Shown in pieces: positions 54,868 through 64,000 of a stretch of 64,000 bases of DNA (position 1 is its first letter; each line of letters begins with the position of its first letter). Source of the DNA: Polychytrium aggregatum. Taxonomy: Eukaryota > Chytridiomycota > Chytridiomycetes > Polychytriales. Where the stretch lies: contig NW_026516224.1 in NCBI RefSeq assembly GCF_025602895.1, positions 1-64,000 on the forward strand. Direction: 5' to 3'. Under the pieces are notes generated by a model. It saw nothing but the letters and a program-made list of their open reading frames with translations. It had not been told where the DNA came from and searched no databases. Position numbers and translations under genes: made by a program.

Positions 54868-56497
54868 GGTGCGGTGCAGCGCAGTGCGGTGTGTGGGAGG
54901 GGGTTATGAGCGCGTGGCAGGGGATGCTTCGATGGCAGAGCGAGAGAGCGGCCGGGCTCAGCAGCAGAGAGGAGCGAGAATGGGATGGAATGGAACTAGC
55001 GGTGATCCAGGCGAGAGGACTGCTTTATACGCCGCAAGACCGGCGGGTCGCAGCACGGGGATTTACGGAACCGCCAGGGTGAATCATATGAGCGCATGGG
55101 CCGGCAGCAGCGACGCTGAAGGATTACCCGGGAGGCAGCAAATGGTCACTCGGCAGCCTTGCCACAAGTCACTATAGCGGGCAAGGGCCTTGGGGAGGTG
55201 GCGAGGAGCGTTGTCGCCCGGGCCTGAGGAGGGTATTCCTTTCCCGCGGACCTTGTCGCCGAACCAACAGTGACCTGCAGACCAGGCCAGGAGAACCCAA
55301 TGTGACCCGCGGACGCATACACAACAGGGCGAGGCGACAGCAACAGCACATGGCAGCGCCCCGTGCTGGGCGATCGCAGTGAGGATGAGGCAGACTGCGT
55401 CGACACCGACGCCGCCGCCTGGAAGTGCACCCGTCGCTCTGCAAATGTAATCATCGAGATGGAAATGTAAGCGCTGCCTCGAAAATGTAATCGTTGCTTG
55501 CAAATGCCGCCGCTGCCCAGAGCCTTGGCGGCCGTCAACGTTCTCACGGCCCAAGGCCCTGACAAAAGCATAACCGTTTCAATCGGCCACACCAGACAGC
55601 ATCCACAACAACGACGCAGCAACGCTGCGAGCACCCCACGCGCCATGCCGCCCGGCCTTGTCCTGTGGCGTATCGGCCTTGCATATGTCCGCCAACAGCG
55701 CGCGTGATCCGGACCTTGGGCTGTCCCACGGCCCGCCAATCGCATGCCGCCGCCGCCGTCCGCCGCCGCGGATTGGACGGCCATCATCCATGTCACATCA
55801 CGCGACGGCGGAGCTTGTCCTTGTCGCGGCGGCCGGTGACACCGTATGGCTGGAGTGTGGCTGGCAGACAGGTGGCTGGCCGCAGCGTGGCTGGGGTGCG
55901 AGCCAAATGCACGGCTGTTCCAGAGCCATCGCAAAGGCCCCATCCTGCTGGGCAGAGGGGGGTGGGTCGCTGGTGCACCCACCCTCGATAAGCTCAGCAA
56001 CCAGATGCTGTCCTGGCTGCCCTGGCTGTCCTGGCTGTCCTTCCCTTGCTTCTCACCGTCTCCGCCTGGCTTCCTCGCCGCCTCCGACCGCCTCGGTCTT
56101 CCGTTGACATGCCTGCTTTTCACATGGCCGGCAGCGATCCTCCCGGCCATGTCCTGGACTCATGAGGGCGCGGCATGTCTGCCACCCGCCAGAGACACAG
56201 CTCCGCCACGAGTTTCACATGCAACGATAGGCACATGTCCCCCGCCCGCATCGGATGCATTTGGAGCCGGCGGCGACTCCGTTCCGACATGGCCGGCGAC
56301 GAACCCAGGGTCCCTGGCAAAGCCATCTGCAGCAACGATGCCCATCCTCCCTCCAACAACAACAATCCCATCCCACACCGAGTGGTCGTTGATACACTGT
56401 GTTTGTTCAGGACATGCATAAGCGAACGCATAGGTCCTATCAGATTTAGCCCCCGCCCCGCTCTACTCCCCCAGTCACCACACCCAATCGCCAAGAC
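54868..56497. other. Intergenic, SFC1 promoter to BUB1 3' end
   Basis: 1.6 kb, GC-rich, without a supported gene. A minus-strand TATAAA (rc of 55024-55029) lies about 160 bp above the SFC1 start. Repeated AAATGTAA words occur at 55443-55500, and CTGGCTGTC repeats at 56008-56042. Confidence 0.5.
55024..55029 (-). promoter_or_regulatory. SFC1: TATA box of SFC1
   Basis: CGTATAAAG on the minus strand, about 160 bp upstream of the ATG; same core context as the CDA2 TATA box. Confidence 0.45.
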
Positions 56498-59400
56498 TCA
56501 GTTCTTCTTCTTGAGATCGTCCCGGAGCGCCTTGAGCATCGATCGGATGCGCTTGCCGCTCTTGGACGAGTTCTCTTGCAGCCACGTCTCCATGTCCTTG
56601 CGCAGGCCGCGGATCTTGCGCACAACCGGAAAGATCCGCTCGTACTCTGGGTAGTCCAGTGTCTCGCACTGGAGATTGCTGTCGCTCACATCCGGTCCGA
56701 TGCTCGGTAGGCTTGCCCGTCGATCTTGGATTTGGCGCAGCAGCCACTCGTTGTGAGCCCCCGAGTTCAGCAGCAGGTCAAACAGCGGCTTCCAATGCGG
56801 AGCCCAGTACCGCCGGAAGTGCGATCCGGCGACCTTGATCGTAGGCCGGTCGTAGCTGCGGCCCTGTTCCTCGGCCACCTCCATGTACTTGCCAAAGAGG
56901 AGCACGTGAATGCATCCGCCCGCACCGTACCAGTCGGCATCGTACTTCCAGGGCATGCCGTTGCGCACCTCCCAGCTCTCGATGCTTGGGTCTGCTTTGG
57001 CGTTCCGGTTGCCTGTGCCGATGATTGCCGACTCGTAGCTGTCCATCGGGTCAAAGGCAAATGCTTGGTCTTCTGGGAACAGCCCCAGGTCGATGCCGGT
57101 TCCCCAGTCGATGAGCTTGATGCCCATGCGGCTCCACTCGTGCGAGCCATCCGGCCGGTAGACCGGATCCCACTCGTCCATGTTGCGCACCGATTGCAGC
57201 CGCAGCAGGATGTTGTCGGGCTTGATGTCGCCATGGACCATACCGGCTGCATGAACTACTTCGATCGTCCGCAGGATCTCGATCGCAAAGAACGTTGCCA
57301 GGTGCTCCTCGAGCCCCTGGCCGCCCTGGCGGTTGACGCAGTCCAGGATGCTCCCCTGGTTGATGTACTCCATCCGGAAGACCGACTCGTCCTGAAAGGC
57401 ATGCAGCGAGATTGGCGCCACAACCGAGCTCAGGATTCGCTCTGGCAGTCGTTGGCGGAGCGTCTTGAGGTTGTAAAACTCCATTGGTGATGGAGGCGAC
57501 TGGATTTTAATCGCAGAGAACGGTGTCGGCTGCTCGAAGCTGTGGTCGGCATCGCTTGGCGAGCTGCCCCGAGGCGCGGAGGCGCTGGAAACCAGGTAAA
57601 CCACGCCGTAGCCTCCCTCGCCCAGCTTCTTGACACATTGCAACTCCTCGGCGTTTGGCAGCTCCAGGGCCCTCTTGGAGTGCACAAGACCGTCGAGCGA
57701 GCGGCGCAGCTGCTGCGACTCTGCTCTCCGGCAATCGTGCAGGTCGTCCCAGGTGACCAGGGTTTCTTGGAGAAAGTTCAACATCAGCAGCTGAACGCGG
57801 GCCGTGCGTGGATCGCAGGGATTCTCGACCGAGACATAATCGTAAGCATCCGCGTCGTCGGGATGGGCACCTCGAGCACCAAACCGTTCGGATGCAGACA
57901 GACTAACTCTTGTGCCGAGCGATTGTCGAGGAATGGAGCTGTGCGTTTGCTCGAGCTCGTTCAGCAACGATAGCTTGGTCATGTCCTGATCGAGCGAAGG
58001 TGCGATCGAGCAGCGTTCGCTCCTGGAAGCTTCGTCCTGCTGTTGCTGTCGTTGTTGCTGTCGTTGTTGCTGTCGTTGTTGCTGCTGCTGGAGCACAATC
58101 GTGTCAAGGACTTTGTTGGAGCCCAAGGAATCTTGCCAAAGCCCATCGTCCTCGTCATCTCCATCGCTCTTGCGCACAGCGTCGTCGTCGTCACCCCCAG
58201 TATTGAAGGTAATTTCGTCGTGACTATGACTGTGTGTGCGTGTGATGGTGCTCATCGTCAGGTTGAAGGGCGCTGTGCCCTCTTCCGGACCAAAGATTCG
58301 GCTGCTGCGGACAGTGCTGGAGTTGGCTCCGAGGATACTGACTTCGGCAATCGGGGTCATTGTGCCCACATATGCAGATTCCCGAGGGCGACGGCGGAGC
58401 GACTGGAGCGGGGTCTTGGCAGTCTCATGGAGCGGCGATGCACCGTCGTCATCCAGGTTTTGGTAGAGCATTGGTTGCTGCTGCAACATGGGTTCCTGAG
58501 ACCCGCCGCGTTGCTGGAGTGGAGAGCCGCTCGAATCAGCACTAGTGTGTCTGGCCTGGAGCACGGTGCCAAAGGCTCGTCTGAAACCAGCGGGTTTGGA
58601 TGTGGAGGCCACATTGTTTTCGTCAAAGGGATGGTCGTGCGGCTGAAGGTGTTGCTGGGGCGAGGAGTACACTTCAGGAAAGACCTTTCGATCCGAGCGA
58701 TACTCGGGGCTTGCGCAGCTTTCGTTCGCCGACTGAGGGTCCGAGTATGCCACGAAGGGCAGCGAAGATCGCGACGAGCCGCCGCTGTCTCTCTTCGCCT
58801 GGCCCGAGAAGGACGATCGTCCAGTCTCTGGCGGCGAGGGGCGATCGGTCGCAGGCACGAGTGATCTTCGGCCTGCGCCAAACTGGCGAGCCGCCATCGG
58901 AATAACCTCGGTGTCGTCCTTGCAAATCTGAAACTGGCTTGCGGCAGGGCGGTAGACCTGTGCCGAGATGGTCTCGTCTTCGGAATCATGCAAGTACTCG
59001 CGCTCGGATTCGTTATCGGCCTGATCGAATGTAGTGGACATGCCGTGGCCCGCGTGCTCGCTGGCTGCGCTAGCGTGTGGCAATCCCAGCTCGACCGGTG
59101 GGCCGTTGAACATCTCCATGACATCGTCCAGGGCCGCGCGGGTGTTGATTGTGGGTGAGGAAATGACCGAGGACTTGAGCTTGGGCCGGGTCCGCGCAAT
59201 CGTGTCATCGATGGTGCCGTATGTCTGGAACGAAATCTGGACCACAGGCGAGTCCAGAAGCGGAGCCTCAAAGCTCTTCATCTCCGCGAATGGCGACTCG
59301 TGTCGCTGGTCCAGAGGTGTTCGCGGAGTCGCTGCCATGCGAGCCGATGCCTTCTTGGGGGTGAAAAGCTGCTGGATTGGATCGGGCTTGGGCGGCTCCA

Positions 59401-61386
59401 CCGTGTATTGTGTGGCGCGAAGCTCCTCCATACTGATCCAGTTCTGGCTCGCTTCGTCGCAAAAGAGCTCCAGGTTGGTTGTCATGACCTCTGGGGGCTT
59501 TTCGGAACGGCCCGCTGGTTTGCTGGGCTCGCCGGACTTGTCTGCAGCTCCATTCGCGGCTGGCCTACTGCCGCCGGACAACGCTGATGCCGCTGGCTTG
59601 TTGGCTTTAGGCAGTCGAATGTAGGAAACAGAGATCGAACACAACAAGTGCGGTCAAGTATCAGGTTAGAATCGCTGGATCGCATGAGAGGACTATAGTG
59701 CGCCACCTGACACCCAGGAGCGCATAATGAAACCAAATGGAGTATCCGAGGACGGGGTTTGCGTCTAGGCCGCTGATGTCTCAATTGTGTGTGGGAGGGA
59801 GTTCCAGTGACCAGCAAACTCTATCCGCGAGCACGATCGCAACAACCCTGGAACTTCATCACTTACGAGCTGCTTTGGCAGGGACGCTGCTGTCGGCTTC
59901 GGAGCTCATGGACTCGTCGATGCAATCGATCAGTGCATCTGCAAGATGGGGGAGTCGGTTCGTAGGCGGTGAGTTTCGTGGCGCACCTCAACATCGCTGC
60001 CTGCAAGATAGTGACGGCGGTTTGTCATGCAGCACCGCATCGACAGGGGGGTGTAACGACATGGCACAACCGACTACTTGCCTTTGGGTGCAGTGGCAGC
60101 AACCGGAGCCAGGGGCTTACGCATAAAGCCAGCAGCTGCTGGTTTGGGTGCACTTTCGTTCTGTTCGTCCTGCTAGATGCCAAAATCGAACAGCATAACG
60201 CCGCACGTTCAGGATGTGGCTCGAAACTGACTCTGCGGACCACGCCGTACGAAATATACCGATGATCCTACCTCCTCGTCATCCTGGAAGACCTCGATCT
60301 TGGCGCTGGACGGGGCGGGCTTTAGCTTCTGTGGGAGGGTGGATCCTTTCCATTTGCTTGACTCTCGGTAGTTTTCCTTTGTGATCGAGCGCTTGGCGCC
60401 GTAGTCGTCCCATGCATTGGATGACTCGGCCGAGGGCAACAAGACGCGGTCTCGTCCGTGGTCGTCATCATCGGGTTGATCTTCATAGACCTGTAGTCTC
60501 TGATTCGACGCCCCTGTGCGATCGGCAGCAGACTGGGCTGATCTACTTGGACCAAGGGCAGCCCGGTTGCCCTGGGAGCCAAGAGTCGGGCGGTGCTGAG
60601 TGTTGCGAGGCTGAACGACTTCTGCATCCTCGTGGAGGACAGTAAGCGACGGGCGGGCGATGGAGTCGTCAGCGATGCCCTGGGACTTTTCAAACTCTGC
60701 CTGGGCGGCGTGCTCATTCTTGCGATGAACAAACTCGGCATAAAGCCGCTTCAGCCGGTCCAGGGGCTGGGCGCTGCGCCGGATGCCGGTGGTGTAAATG
60801 GCGTCGGCATCGTCCCATCTGAGGCGACAAGGATGTTGCGGCATTCGTCAGCACTGTGGATTGAGCTCGCGGGACGACGTTCTCGAGACAGGTTGCGGCA
60901 TGGACGGAGAACTCACCTCTTCTCGCTCTCGAGGAGCAGAGCGTACTTTTCGTAAAACAGAGTAAAGACCAGACCAATCTTGTTGACACTGAGGTACTTG
61001 AACATGCCGTGCGGGTCAGAGGAGTGCTCAACAGCCATCATCCAGATGTTGAGGTACCGGATGTCGTTCTGGTAGCGTGGGTCCTTGCGAAAGAGCCGCA
61101 CAGCATTCTCGATCGCAGCCATGAGGTGTGTGGTGCCCGAGGCATAGTTCTCGTTGAGCCACTGGATGTACTTGAGATGCGGCTCAAAGGGGTCGTCCAG
61201 GTCGGCAGGCGCGGCAGCGAGCTCTTGCTCCATCTGAGCCCGACGGGCCTCGAGCTTGATTTTGGTTGCGGTTGGGTCTTCACCGAATCCGCCAAGCGCG
61301 GCGGCTCTTCGGCCCTGCCTGAGCGGACGGATGTTTTCTTTCTGTCCCTGGAAGGACTCCATCGACACGGCCTCTGCAGGCTCCAT
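56498..61386 (-). CDS. BUB1: Mad3/Bub1-type spindle checkpoint kinase (1,415 aa)
   Basis: Five exons: complement(56498..59604, 59867..59938, 60121..60172, 60272..60818, 60917..61386), consistent phases. A KEN box (QKENIRP, residues 16-18) precedes the Mad3/Bub1 TPR domain (PHLKYIQWLNENYASG, YLNIWMMAVEHSSDP, FTLFYEKYALLLE). A second KEN (SITKENYRESSKW) and a Mad3-like IEVFQDDEE lie in exon 2. After a long disordered region with a Gln/Arg run (58040-58092), the kinase domain begins about residue 1040: GEGGYGVVYLV, AIKIQ, MVHGDIKPDNILLR, then DWG in place of DFG, and DWYGAGGCIHVLLFGKYMEV as in Bub1. Bub1 phosphorylates H2A at centromeres and scaffolds checkpoint proteins. The two KEN boxes plus an apparently active kinase suggest one protein doing both Bub1 and Mad3/BubR1 jobs. 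Confidence 0.9.
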
Positions 61387-61701
61387 CGCTGTCGCAAGGG
61401 CGGGTGTCGGCGGTGTGTTGGTGGCAACGGGTCTGTGGAAACCGGCGATGCCGATCGGGTGATGGGAGGAGAGGGTTCATGCCGAATCAATGATTGCCTT
61501 TCTGGGCAGTGATTGCTGGCTGGATCAATCCAACTGGAGCCGTCCTCGAGCCGGACCGAGCCGGACCGAGTCGGATCGAGCCGGATCGTTATCGCCGCTG
61601 ATGCCACAAACCTGCAGCCATGGGCCAGCGCCTCACCAGCGCCTCACCAGCCATCATCGGCCTTTGCGCTTCCGCTCTCGCTTGCGTATGTACCCGTCGC
61701 C
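61387..61701. promoter_or_regulatory. Divergent promoter, BUB1 / RVS167-like
   Basis: 315 bp between the two start codons, with four GAGCCGGACC-type repeats at 61549-61587. No gene within. Confidence 0.45.
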
Positions 61702-63167
61702 ATGAGTCTGAAGGGCATACAGAAGGCGTTCGCACGCCTGCCGCAGATGATCAGCTCCCAGATGGGCCACTCCGAGGCCACGCAGGACGCCGAGTATCAC
61801 GAGCTCGAAGAGCGCTTCAAGCAGCTCGACGCGCTGATCCGCAAGATCAACGACGATACCCGCAAGTTCAAGGACTCGCTCACCTCCGCGCTGGGCTTCG
61901 AGGAGAATGTAGCAAAGACCATGGTAGAGCTCTACGAGCCCATCACAGGACGTCGCTCGTCGGCCACCGAGCACGAAGCCGCCCAGTCTGTCGGCGACAG
62001 CAAATCCGGCCTGGTAAGCGAATGCAGCACGACGACGGACTATTAGGAAAATGGCGCACACACGGCTCACAGCACCACATTCGACCTTTGGTGCTGTCGC
62101 CATGACTTGCAGCCCTGGCTTCTGCAGCCCTGGCTTCTGCGGCCCTGGCTTCGTGTTTGCTGATGGTGCCTTGTGCGTCCTTGCAGATCGCGCATTCCCC
62201 TGAATCCGCCGAGTCTCTCCAGCGGGTGCAGGACCTGGCTGCTGCCCTGGCCCAGGTGCGACAGGAGATCACACCCGAGCTCGATCGACTGGAGCGGCTC
62301 ATCATCGGCCCTGCAGCTGACTACGTCCAGATGTTTGACGAGGTGAAAAAGTTCATGAAGAAGCGGGACCACAAGATGCTCGATTACGACCGCCATCGCG
62401 ACGCCGTCAAGCGCCTGACGGCCTCGGAGCGGGATGTGAGCGCCGAGAAGAAGCTGGCCCGGGCCGAAGCCGACCTGGAGGAGGCCACCAGGCTCTACAA
62501 CAACCTCCACACCACGCTTATGCAGGAGCTGCCGCACTTTTTCGCGCTGGCCATCCACTTTATCAACCCTTCCTTCAAGGCGCTCTACTGGTGCCAGTAC
62601 AGGTACTACCACATTGTCACGAGCGCCTTCGAGGGACTGAATGTTCCCCACCATCTCAAGAGCTCGCTGACCGTCCTGGAGGCTTTTGAGCCGATGGAGC
62701 AGCAGCAGATCGAGCTGCTGGGCACCCTCAGTATCCCACGTCTGCGCAAGGTCAAGAGCGCAACCTCCGCTGAGCTTGTACCGCCCGCATCCGCCGCCGC
62801 TGGAGCCGCAGGGGATGCCCGCGCGCCCTCGACAGCCTCGGCGGGATTGGCGAGATATGCCACGGCCCCGAAATCGACGTTCCCGGGCTCGCCCTCCGAA
62901 TCCAACCCATGGAGCCAGCCGAACAGCGGCCACTACACGGCCTCTCCTTCCGCCGCCGTTCCGCCGCCTCGTCCTCCCCGCGGGCCTGCGGCGAATTATG
63001 TGACTGCCCTGTATGACTACCAGGCCCAGGCAAACGGCGACCTGTCTTTCAGCAAAGGCGACCGCATCGAGCTGATTGAGCGGACCGAGTTTGCCAACGA
63101 CTGGTGGAAAGGACGCCTGAACGGCAACACGGGAGTGTTCCCCGGCAACTACGTCCAGGAGTTGTAA
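61702..63167 (+). CDS. RVS167: Amphiphysin-like N-BAR plus SH3 protein (Rvs167/Hob1 type, 430 aa)
   Basis: Two exons, join(61702..62013, 62187..63167), phase 0. The N-terminus MSLKGIQKAFARLPQ can form the amphipathic helix 0 of an N-BAR domain. The BAR domain runs to about residue 245 (ELEERFKQLDALIRKINDDTRKF, IGPAADYVQMFDEVKKFMKKRDHKMLDYDRHRDAVKRL, FFALAIHFINPSFKALYWCQYRYY). An Ala/Ser/Pro linker follows. The last 60 residues are an SH3 domain (VTALYDYQAQANGDLSFSKGDRIELIE, DWWKGRLNGNTGVFPGNYVQEL) with all ligand-binding aromatics present. These proteins bend membrane at endocytic sites and bind proline-rich actin regulators. The intron carries three copies of a 15-bp CTGCAGCCCTGGCTT-like repeat. 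Confidence 0.93.
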
Positions 63168-63507
63168 AGCGCTTTGAATACACTTGGACCAGCACCATAG
63201 ATGGGTCCCAGAGACAGGCGGCCGATGTGGGGCAGGGCCTCGGCTACAACCCCGTCCGTGCTTCTGCATCCTCAGATGCATTCGTTTGGCCGCTCATTTG
63301 GCCGTTCATTTGGTCACCCATCCGTCCGACGGGGTGAGAATCCAGCCACTTTGCCCAGAAAGGAAGGTGGGATGCTGCGCAGCGCCAGGCTTCTCGGCGA
63401 GACCCCTGGTGCCGAGGACCGATCTCGGCGAGAAGGGTCTCGTCATGTCTGGCTGTTTCTGGGCCAATGCCCTCGTCCACCATCCATCTCACCGCACCGC
63501 TCCGCTC
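63168..63507. other. Intergenic, RVS167-like to edge gene
   Basis: No gene supported; short TCATTTGGCCGT repeats at 63285-63315. Confidence 0.45.
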
Positions 63508-64000
63508 ATGACTGCCGCAGAAACAGAGTTCCGAAAGTTTGCCGTCGGCCGGATCAACAGCCTCGTCTCAAGGGGCTTCATTGTCCGTCAAGACTATCCG
63601 ATTTCGTTCTCAGGAATCGCTGACGATCTTGCCATCCCCGACCGGGCACACATCGACGAGTCCTATGCTGCAACCCCGTTCTCCAACGAATACACCACAG
63701 TTGTGATCTCGGTACTGGAGGAGAGAGATGGTAAGAGGATAGCCATTGGTCGATACCGCCAGCGTGAACTTGGGCCATCCAACCTGATCGCCGCATGGGC
63801 ATTCGGATCCAGACTGGCTCACAAATCCGGTTCACTTTGCTCGCCGATCCTGCTTCAGTGCGCTCAACGATCGACATCTGCAGGAGCTTGCTGTGTGACA
63901 GGCTATACCCTTCCAGGTACGTTCGTATCGGCTCGTATAATATGGGCTTCGTAGGATCGGCCATCAGCGAAGGTCCAGATCATTGATGCATCAGCTCCCC
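63508..64000 (+). CDS. Unrecognised protein, 5' part only (runs off the window)
   Basis: An open exon from the ATG at 63508 (MTAAETEFRKFAVGRINSLVSR) continues to a good GTAAGA donor after 63730, ending in the partial codon after EERD. The first ~74 residues form a compact mixed sequence (FIVRQDYPISFSGIADDLAIP, TTVVISVLEERD) without low complexity. The next exon is not certain: a later open stretch from about 63795 (GSQIRFTLLADPASVRSTID) could be part of it, but I could not join it in phase. An in-frame upstream ATG at 63445 is possible. Family unknown. Confidence 0.4.

Noticed and set aside
55146-56150. 334-codon minus-strand open frame between SFC1 and BUB1
   Set aside because: Gly/Arg/Ser/His-rich, with no domain or splice support, in GC-rich DNA where long chance frames are common.
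1-64000. tRNA or rRNA genes
   Set aside because: No A/B-box plus cloverleaf combination or rRNA-like segment could be recognised by eye; a covariance-model scan would be needed to exclude small RNA genes.

Overview
The window is eukaryotic nuclear DNA, GC-rich and dense in introns, and reads as a zoosporic (flagellated) fungus, most likely a chytrid-type lineage. The genes are fungal: PROPPIN Atg18, vacuolar transporter chaperone Vtc1, Coq3, a Pho80/Pcl-type cyclin, GPI-anchored CE4 chitin deacetylases, a GPI-anchored GH16 glucanase, Sfc1, Mad3/Bub1 and Rvs167. The exception is TTLL9, a tubulin polyglutamylase of cilia and flagella, which implies a motile stage. Introns are mostly short, GT-AG, and many carry tandem repeats. 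All exon models were made by eye from splice sites, reading phase and family alignment from memory; no transcript data or database search was used.

Layout. 0.2-1.8 kb (-): unrecognised proline-rich protein. 2.6-4.2 kb (+): COQ3. 4.8-7.5 kb (+): ATG18, with one GC-AG intron. 8.6-9.5 kb (+): VTC1, flanked by a 211-bp inverted repeat. 10.6-11.4 kb (-): single-domain arrestin-fold protein. 12.2-15.0 kb (-): PPR protein A. 16.0-20.9 kb (+): TTLL9 copy L. 21.2-22.7 kb (-): GH16 enzyme. 24.4-26.6 kb (+): cyclin. 27.6-33.4 kb (-): large FHA-domain protein. 34.2-36.2 and 36.7-38.3 kb (+): chitin deacetylases CDA1 and CDA2. 38.9-43.7 kb (-): TTLL9 copy R. 44.8-47.3 kb (+): PPR protein B. 48.3-50.0 kb (+): CDA3. 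50.8-52.6 kb (-): LRRC57-like protein. 53.3-54.9 kb (-): SFC1. 56.5-61.4 kb (-): BUB1/MadBub kinase. 61.7-63.2 kb (+): RVS167-like BAR-SH3 protein. 63.5 kb to the edge (+): partial unknown gene.

The dominant structural feature is a pair of nearly identical 7-kb inverted repeat arms (13891-20879 and 38874-45875) around an 18-kb centre. Each arm holds a complete TTLL9 gene and, head to head with it, the first exon and nearly all of the intron of a PPR gene. One boundary lies inside the PPR intron, 20-30 nt before exon 2. The other lies one base after the TTLL9 stop codon. Beyond the intron boundary the two PPR genes continue into old, strongly diverged paralogous last exons. So one N-terminus is joined to two different PPR C-terminal halves. 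The arms differ in length by 13 bp, and six tandem-repeat loci, all in introns, account for exactly that difference. This pattern fits recent gene conversion or re-duplication between inverted paralogous loci.

Functionally the window mixes cell-wall remodelling (three CE4 deacetylases, GH16), vacuole/autophagy/endocytosis (ATG18, VTC1, RVS167), mitochondrial functions (COQ3, SFC1, two PPR proteins), cell cycle (cyclin, BUB1) and flagellar tubulin modification (TTLL9). Apart from the CDA cluster and the TTLL9-PPR pairs there is no sign of a pathway cluster.
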